From Clostridiales bacterium Firm_16 (GTDB taxonomy: Bacteria > Bacillota > Clostridia > Saccharofermentanales > Saccharofermentanaceae), in contig LVAV01000043.1 of NCBI GenBank assembly GCA_001604185.1, positions 62,001 through 126,000 on the forward strand: a DNA stretch of 64,000 nucleotides, given 5' to 3'. Made by a program: the position numbers and the translations under genes. The notes beneath the pieces are model-generated. The model made no database searches. It was not told the DNA's origin and was given only the letters and a program-made list of their open reading frames with translations. Of the stretch, positions 62,320-64,000 are shown piece by piece. Every line of letters begins with the position of its first letter. Positions within the stretch are counted from its first letter, which is position 1.

Positions 62320-62985
62320 TCAGACCTTCTTCAGGAAAATGTCCGACGGCTCCGAGAACACAGCTCCCAGGGCAGAATAGAGATTCATGACCGGACAGTT
62401 CACAGTCGAGATCCATCCGATCAGCTGCTTACCGCCACGGGAAGCATATTCCTTTACCAGGAAGTTATAAAGCGAGATCGCCGCACCGGTCATACGATAC
62501 TTCTCATCTACCGCTGCCAGCTTGATCTCGAAGACCTTCTCCTCGATCTCGGTGATACCGGCGAAGCCGATCGGTGCATCCTTATAAAGAACCACGAAAT
62601 ACTCCTGGATCTCACCCATTCTGTGACGGATCACAGAAGAGGCCAGGTCATCGTTATATTCTCTGGAAATATGGAAACGACGGTCAACCGGGAAGCTCTT
62701 CTTCGCAATGGCGAAGATCTCTTCTTCCTTGTCCGTAACCGATACGACCTGCTGACGGATCTTCTTATCGATATCCGGGTCGATACGCTTAAGGTTAATG
62801 GATACTTTCAGCATCCGGTCTGCACGGAAGAAGCCCTTCTTCTCCAGGTCATCCTGGAATTCATACTTAGCCGGCGTCTTCACACGGATGTAGTCACATC
62901 CGTCCAGCGGGAAATCCGTAACTTCATCCGTTACGATCTCACGCAATACAAAATTCTCGATTTTCTCTTCTTTACTGGTAAACAT
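62320..62985 (-). CDS. GNAT-fold acetyltransferase of a surface-polymer cluster
   Basis: A 221 aa protein resembling TDP-fucosamine acetyltransferase-type GNATs. The acetyl-CoA site would be KLAAVDEKYRMTGAAISLYNF (about residues 165-185, with the usual RGxG replaced by RMTGA), followed by ISTVNCPVMNLYSALGAVF. The N-terminal half (DYIRVKTPAKYEF) is strand-rich. Weak ribosome binding site GGCGGG. Its place beside an acyl carrier protein suggests the acyl donor might be ACP-bound; that is inference. Confidence 0.78.
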   Translation of the reverse strand: MFTSKEEKIENFVLREIVTDEVTDFPLDGCDYIRVKTPAKYEFQDDLEKKGFFRADRMLKVSINLKRIDPDIDKKIRQQVVSVTDKEEEIFAIAKKSFPVDRRFHISREYNDDLASSVIRHRMGEIQEYFVVLYKDAPIGFAGITEIEEKVFEIKLAAVDEKYRMTGAAISLYNFLVKEYASRGGKQLIGWISTVNCPVMNLYSALGAVFSEPSDIFLKKV

Positions 62986-63035
62986 ATTTCCCGCCTAATC
63001 CTTTGTTTCTGCCGTTCAAGTCAGTCACGAAAGGA

Positions 63036-63275
63036 TCAGAATTCTACTCCGTACTTCTTGAGGATCTCCATGCCCTGCTCATAGGACTGGAAGCCCATCA
63101 GGTCGTCATCTTCGAGCATGATGTCGAACTCTTCCTCGATAGCAGCCATCAGGTTCATGTGGCCGATAGAGTCCCAGTTCTCAACAGCTTCGCTTGTGAA
63201 ATCAGCGCCGAGGCTGCCCTCGTCAACACCGAATGTATCTACGAAAATAGAATTATACTTCTCCAGATTATTCAT
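63036..63275 (-). CDS. Acyl carrier protein
   Basis: A 79 aa acidic helical carrier. The phosphopantetheine serine is in ENWDSIGHMNLM, where D-S-I replaces the D-S-L of fatty-acid ACP. It is not in a fatty-acid gene setting, so it is a dedicated carrier. The start MNNLEKY is preceded by GGAGGAAGATTT. Confidence 0.9.
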   Translation of the reverse strand: MNNLEKYNSIFVDTFGVDEGSLGADFTSEAVENWDSIGHMNLMAAIEEEFDIMLEDDDLMGFQSYEQGMEILKKYGVEF

Positions 63276-63294
63276 CAAATCTTCCTCCAAAAAA

Positions 63295-63729
63295 TTATTT
63301 CTCAATCAGTTCGATCATGCCTGCGGCCTTGTTATATAAGAAAACCACGTTCTTGTGGAACAGTACTTCAGTGGTCGCCTGCTTGTCATTAATAAGAATA
63401 TAATGCATTTTTCTCAAATCTTCAACCGTTTTATCGATGTCCTCGACCTCGTAGCAGATGTGGTAAGGAATGGCGTCGCTGTAGTTTCCGGCGTTGCCCT
63501 TGATGATGAAATCAACCGGGGACGGCTTCTCACTGTCGAGGCGCTCGATCAGCTCTACCATAACGTCATCGATAGCATTATCCATGAACAGGATCTTGAT
63601 GTTACGCTCATAATCCTCCTGGACATTCTGGTTTCCTACCTTCGGAGATACGCGGTACCCCAGTTCCTCGTACTTCTTGCGGCTCTTCTCAATGTTCTTT
63701 ACATAGACTCCAATGTGATGAATCTTCAT
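63295..63729 (-). CDS. VOC-superfamily protein
   Basis: A 144 aa protein of the glyoxalase/vicinal-oxygen-chelate fold. The first metal ligand region is MKIHHIGVYVKNIEKS with His5; HICYEVEDIDKTVEDL starts the second half, and EVLFHKNVVFLYNKAAGMIELIE ends it with Glu (about 124-143). The pattern resembles methylmalonyl-CoA epimerase. Beside an ACP it may epimerise or isomerise a carrier-bound acid. AAGGAGAACGGAAGT precedes the ATG, which overlaps the previous stop by 4 nt. Confidence 0.82.
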   Translation of the reverse strand: MKIHHIGVYVKNIEKSRKKYEELGYRVSPKVGNQNVQEDYERNIKILFMDNAIDDVMVELIERLDSEKPSPVDFIIKGNAGNYSDAIPYHICYEVEDIDKTVEDLRKMHYILINDKQATTEVLFHKNVVFLYNKAAGMIELIEK

Positions 63730-64000
63730 ACTTCCGTTCTCCTTGAATTAAATATTTCAAAGCTTGTGCTTTTGATCCGTTTTAGAGGTTCTCTTCTCGG
63801 CGGAACATAAACGTCATATTCCTTCGTATCATTCGTGAGGAAAAGTCCTCCGCCGATAAAAGTGAAGTCAGCGACCTTCACCCGGTTGCTGATGGCCGAG
63901 TGGACTCCGCAGAAGCAGTTGTTCCCGATCTGGGAATAACCTGTCGTAGAGAATCCCGGCGCCAGATAATTCGCATCGCCCATGACCACGTCGTGGTTGA
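63726..64000 (-). CDS. Hexapeptide-repeat acyltransferase, 5' end outside window
   Basis: The visible 90 codons read as the C-terminal part of a left-handed beta-helix acyltransferase of the sugar O-acyltransferase type. NHDVVMGDANYLAPG at the window edge is the typical active-site strand, and the turns NNCFCGVHS and VKVADFTFIGGG follow. An ATG at 63989 is internal; the gene continues beyond the window. The stop overlaps the VOC start. Confidence 0.8.
   Translation of the reverse strand, partial: NHDVVMGDANYLAPGFSTTGYSQIGNNCFCGVHSAISNRVKVADFTFIGGGLFLTNDTKEYDVYVPPRREPLKRIKSTSFEIFNSRRTEV

Overview
The window reads as a chromosomal segment of a bacterium of the class Clostridia (Bacillota). The reasons are a Firmicutes-order S10/spc ribosomal operon, zinc-type S14 and L24, strong AGGAGG ribosome binding sites, a veg-ispE neighbourhood, an SRP RNA-dnaX-YbaB-recR neighbourhood as in Bacillus, and formate-tetrahydrofolate ligase. 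Base composition is moderate in GC. No sporulation gene is seen: rqcP and a DivIC-like gene are next to each other, where spore formers such as B. subtilis have yabP and yabQ between them. The lineage may therefore be asporogenous. I cannot name a genus.

Layout. 1-9.2 kb, minus strand: S10/spc ribosomal protein operon from rpsJ to a truncated rpmD, with a visible promoter and a leader of about 265 nt. 9.4-15.8 kb: a membrane protein, then a minus-strand run CdaR-like regulator, ftsE, ftsX, an M23 murein hydrolase, a methyltransferase and hslO. 16-17.1 kb: a solitary sugar-ABC ATPase. 17.5-21.2 kb: argB-argD-argF-GNAT with a terminator. 21.4-26.6 kb: XRE/S24-like regulator, ispE, veg, fhs, and a membrane-anchored beta-lactamase-fold protein that has lost all three catalytic motifs. 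26.6-30.2 kb: SRP RNA, dnaX, YbaB, recR. 30.2-36.9 kb: DivIC-like, rqcP, a metzincin-like protein, a zinc-ribbon HD protein, lipoproteins, tRNA-Gly and tRNA-Thr, a Na+/Ca2+ exchanger and a sirtuin. 36.9-43.8 kb: lipoprotein, ABC-F ATPase, two Amidase_3 paralogues, an SDR. 43.8-51.3 kb: an aromatic amino-acid operon with three fused genes (tyrA-ACT, aroE-aroK, aroQ-chorismate mutase) plus aroB, aroA and aroC. 51.5-58.7 kb: VWA protein, macro-domain protein, GH43, mnmM, a third Amidase_3 with DUF4214 repeats, ArsR and a divergent shikimate-kinase-like protein. 58.9-64 kb: MATE exporter, a DUF4130 DNA-metabolism protein under a probable LexA-controlled promoter, and the edge of an acyl-carrier-protein-containing surface-polymer cluster.

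How it fits together. Much of the accessory content concerns the envelope. FtsEX probably drives the adjacent M23 hydrolase. Three amidases share an insertion that I do not recognise from the standard family. The beta-lactamase-fold pseudoenzyme and several lipoproteins probably act at the wall. The most interesting leads are the triple-motif-dead beta-lactamase homologue, the amidase subfamily, the SOS-box promoter on the DUF4130 gene, and the shikimate-kinase-like protein without canonical substrate residues.
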